Assembly (NCBI GenBank): GCA_947247005.1
Contig: OX365962.1
Location: 5,987,201 to 6,051,200 of the forward strand
Length of the DNA stretch: 64,000 nt
Direction of reading: 5' to 3'
Source of the DNA: Spisula solida
Lineage: Eukaryota > Mollusca > Bivalvia > Venerida > Mactridae
Positions 61,362 through 64,000 of this stretch are shown piece by piece; within the stretch, counting starts at the first letter, position 1, and the number at the start of each line of letters is the position of its first letter. Both the position numbers and the translations under genes were made by a program. The notes beneath the pieces are model-generated. The model was given only the letters and a program-made list of their open reading frames with translations, did no database searches and was not told the DNA's origin.

Positions 61362-61472
61362 AGTTTAGCAACACCACGTGACTTTTGGCTACATGTCCAA
61401 GACGAAATTTGCAAAAATATGTAAATTCCGCCTTGGACCTATAGCAAAAAGTCACGTGGTATTGCTTCACTG
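61362..61472. mobile_element. MITE 'CAGTGTAGCAATACCACGTG', minimal copy (111 bp)
   Basis: CAGTTTAGCAACACCACGTG at the left and CACGTGGTATTGCTTCACTG at the right, almost nothing between. Shortest of the four. Confidence 0.85.
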
Positions 61473-61474
61473 CG

Positions 61475-62730
61475 ATAAATACGAATCTAAATCATCAACA
61501 AGGCATGGCTTTCTCGTAGTAATTTATTGAACGTATTATTATTATATGCTGCACAAAAAGCTAATAATATGTTCATGCATAATGGGTGGGGGACCAGGCG
61601 AATTCTAATGTTTACCGTTTTGTAGCTAAACTATTGTAGTTTAAAGGACAAGTGACCCTCAGTCAGAAATGTTTGAACACGGGGTTTAATTTAGGGGGGG
61701 GTCAAACAAATGTATATTTTTAATTTTATTAGAAATAAACAAAGACAGGTCTTGCATCTGTCATGTCTTTGCGAAAGCAAAATCGGTTATAGATCTATCA
61801 ATATCTGTTCTGAATTTAATTAATATTAAAGCGTTATAATATATAACGTCGCACTAATTATGTTCACGTATCTAAAGTTAATTGAATTCATTATAACAAT
61901 TACATAAAAACAACAATTTGAAAATTATACGCGAATTAGTTAAAATACTTCGAGGGCTCATATGATATATAACTATATTATTGCGAAAAGAGAATTCAAT
62001 ACAATTTGAAAACTGAGCACAATTTTTAATGTATGAGCAAAGACGTTTGAATTAAATCCATCAAACATACATACGAGATTTAGTTTGGGTAACGTTAATT
62101 AACTGAAAATGTGCGTTTTAATGTGTTAAACGTCACTTTTTGAATAATGAATGTTTAATGAATGGCGTTAACACCTGCTTTTAAAATATACATGTACTTT
62201 AAAAAGTACAGTTTGAGAAATGAAAACGAGAATTTACAAGTACGAACAAGTAGATTAAGCCGATGAAGTCAATCGTGAAAGCTCGGCAATGTCCGTTTGT
62301 CTCCGGTAAATAATATATATATATTGTAATGATAAAGGCCGAGGTGATCACAATGCAGAAGAGGTACGTATTGCTACTGCTAACAGTCCTCGACTTTCTT
62401 TGAATTACATAATATTATTATTATTCATACAACCAAAACTCTCTTAAATGTCCGCTGTCAACCTAATGAAGAATAAACAAGTTAAGTTCGTCCCGTAAAC
62501 TTTGTTACCACGTGCAGTTTACATGCAGTTTAATTATTGACAAAGAAATTGTACATGAAGTGCATGATGCATTTTTAAACATATTTCGGCAAATGTTTTC
62601 TGTCTCAGGTTGGGTCGTAAATATTGGCCGCTATAAAGCATTCGTTACACTAGAAAAGATATAATCTTAATTTGTCACACTGCTGTGACTCTAGGCTTAT
62701 AATTATCTTGTACATCTATATTTTGTGTGA
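61475..62730. other. No supported gene
   Basis: AT-rich. A TATATATATA run lies near 62312. A tiny hydrophobic ORF from ATG 62353 is too short to call. Confidence 0.5.
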
Positions 62731-62733
62731 GAA

Positions 62734-63017
62734 CAGTCGAACCTGCACTCGGCGTAATTCGTAAGACGAGTCAAAACAGGAATAAAATCGGGACTTTTGA
62801 AAGACTAACGGGAAATTCCCCTTTATTTCAAACTCTTCTAAATATTAAATTCGACTGAACGAAAATGCGACTAAATGAAAAATTCGACTAGCGTAAATTT
62901 TGACTTAATGAAAGTAAGACAAACAGAAAATTCGACTTAACGAAACATTAGACTCATAGGAAATTTCTATTTAAACGGGTTCGACTTAAACGAATTCGTC
63001 ATAACGAGAGTATACTG
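62734..63017. mobile_element. Pogo-like MITE with CAGTCGAACCTGCACTCG end
   Basis: Left CAGTCGAACCTGCACTCGG and right complementary to CAGTATACTCTCGTTATGAC, with matching subterminal AATTCGT. The interior has six or more TTCGACT-type repeats. Confidence 0.6.
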
Positions 63018-63463
63018 TTTTTAACTGAACATTTTTTATACGAAAACATTTAAAAGATGTATTTGGCACATCATAGCACGAGATGCAACATTGTATGCAT
63101 ACAATGTCTCGTGAAGGCAGGTCCCACTGAAAAGCATGGATTCAAACCAGCGTCCTTTAAACTAGGATGAGTTTTATTATTGCCTGTGTTTTTTCATATT
63201 TATTAAGAGTAAACCCTAACTAGCAATGTTTATATGCGCTCATATTGAAGGTATGGAAGAATAAAGTCATAAGTGCAAAACTGCTTTTCCGAGAAAACAA
63301 GAACTTGTATACTTGGAAAACCATACAGTAAGTAGCAGTATTAAAATGTTGACAGTTCCTGGAACTACTTGAATACGGATACTCACCTAAAGGCGTTAAG
63401 TTGATAATAAGAAATAGGCAATGCTACCTTTGAGAGGCTATGCCTCCCCGAAACTTGACAAAT

Positions 63464-63585
63464 ACTTGTTCTACTTCAGTTTGGTCACCATGACCTCTTT
63501 CGATGTTCATAAAAAAGGTTCCTAAGACGCACCTTGTATAGTAGGTTTGAAATATGCATCATTTTGATAAGTTCGTAAGTAACTT
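63464..63585. mobile_element. Partial MITE, family 'TAGAATTAGAAGGTCGTAAG'
   Basis: CTTCAGTTTGGTCACCATGA and TTTGAAATATGCATC match the interiors of 16440-16652 and 26266-26511. Termini are lost. Confidence 0.55.
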
Positions 63586-63651
63586 TTTTTTCTTATACGG
63601 CGATATATTCTTCAACGTTACGGAAGGGAATATTCCAGTAAATATTTTCTG

Positions 63652-63800
63652 AGCTCAACTCAACTCAACTCAATTTATTTGTAATATAAGGCCACCGGCC
63701 CAAAATACACACATTCTACTTTAAACACATGTGAGAGACAGTGTTATAAAATATAAATAAAGCATGATCATTTTATACTAGTGGATAATGTAAGTAATGT
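63652..63800 (-). mobile_element. 3' end of a truncated non-LTR retrotransposon
   Basis: On the - strand ATTACAAATAAATTGAG is followed by (TTGAG)n. AATATAAATAAAGCATGATC further in is also seen at 48231-48350. Confidence 0.5.
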
Positions 63801-64000
63801 ATATACATGTTAGAAAATCATTTTTCTTATACAAGCTGGAAACACATATAATGTTTATAATTGGAGATTATATACATAATATGTTATATATATCATGGAA
63901 CGACTTAATTGTATGATCAAATGGCATAATGTGTTTATCAAAGTATTTTTGAATTAGCAAAATATTGAAGTTATAAAATGAACACATTAAGACAGTCGGG

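Noticed and set aside
62353..62403. Signal-peptide-like 16-codon ORF (MQKRYVLLLLTV...)
   Set aside because: Stops after 16 codons; the AG|GTACGT site inside is suggestive but nothing else supports a gene.

Overview
The window looks like gene-poor, AT-rich nuclear DNA from an animal, most likely a bivalve mollusc or another lophotrochozoan. I see no operons, ribosome binding sites or dense ORFs. Outside tandem repeats nearly every ORF is about 100 codons or shorter, as expected by chance. Candidate exons end in GT and sit in long non-coding sequence. A ~172-bp tandem core inside an interspersed element at 50.4-51.9 kb recalls the 'pearl'/Helentron-type elements of bivalves. That and the abundance of tRNA-headed SINEs, TA-flanked MITEs and foldback elements are the basis for the taxonomic guess. 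No species can be named from this. Layout: 0-6 kb holds a TTAA-flanked element, a 57-bp minisatellite, foldback sequence and one copy of a TA-flanked MITE. 6.1-8.6 kb is a nested stack: a 1.59-kb pogo/Tigger-like non-autonomous element carrying its own 58-bp minisatellite and an inserted MITE, followed by a second such element split by a SINE and a CACGTG-ended MITE. 9.2-18.4 kb has further minisatellites (26, 28 and 21 bp), SINEs and MITEs. 18.5-27 kb has SINE and MITE copies, a 25-bp minisatellite, and a SINE inside a MITE with a 13-bp target duplication. 27.4-36.5 kb holds two repeat modules in mirror-image order, two direct copies of a repeat loaded with TGACGTCA sites, and a 32-bp minisatellite. 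37.1-38.6 kb is a 1.45-kb mariner-like shell. 38.9-40.1 kb is a tandem duplication with two ~145-bp hairpins. 47.5-47.9 kb is a layered trinucleotide tract with 40 pure CAG units. 52.8-53.3 kb is a TA-flanked element full of one 11-bp motif. 56.6-57.5 kb is a longer relative of the first element. Only two segments look truly protein-coding. One is a + strand exon with start codon (about 55392-55985) encoding an acidic N-terminal region, one transmembrane helix and a short tail, ending at a strong splice donor. The other is a short GC-rich exon on the - strand (about 46429-46573), also ending at a good donor. I recognise neither protein. Their partner exons are not identifiable here, so most of the window is probably intronic or intergenic.
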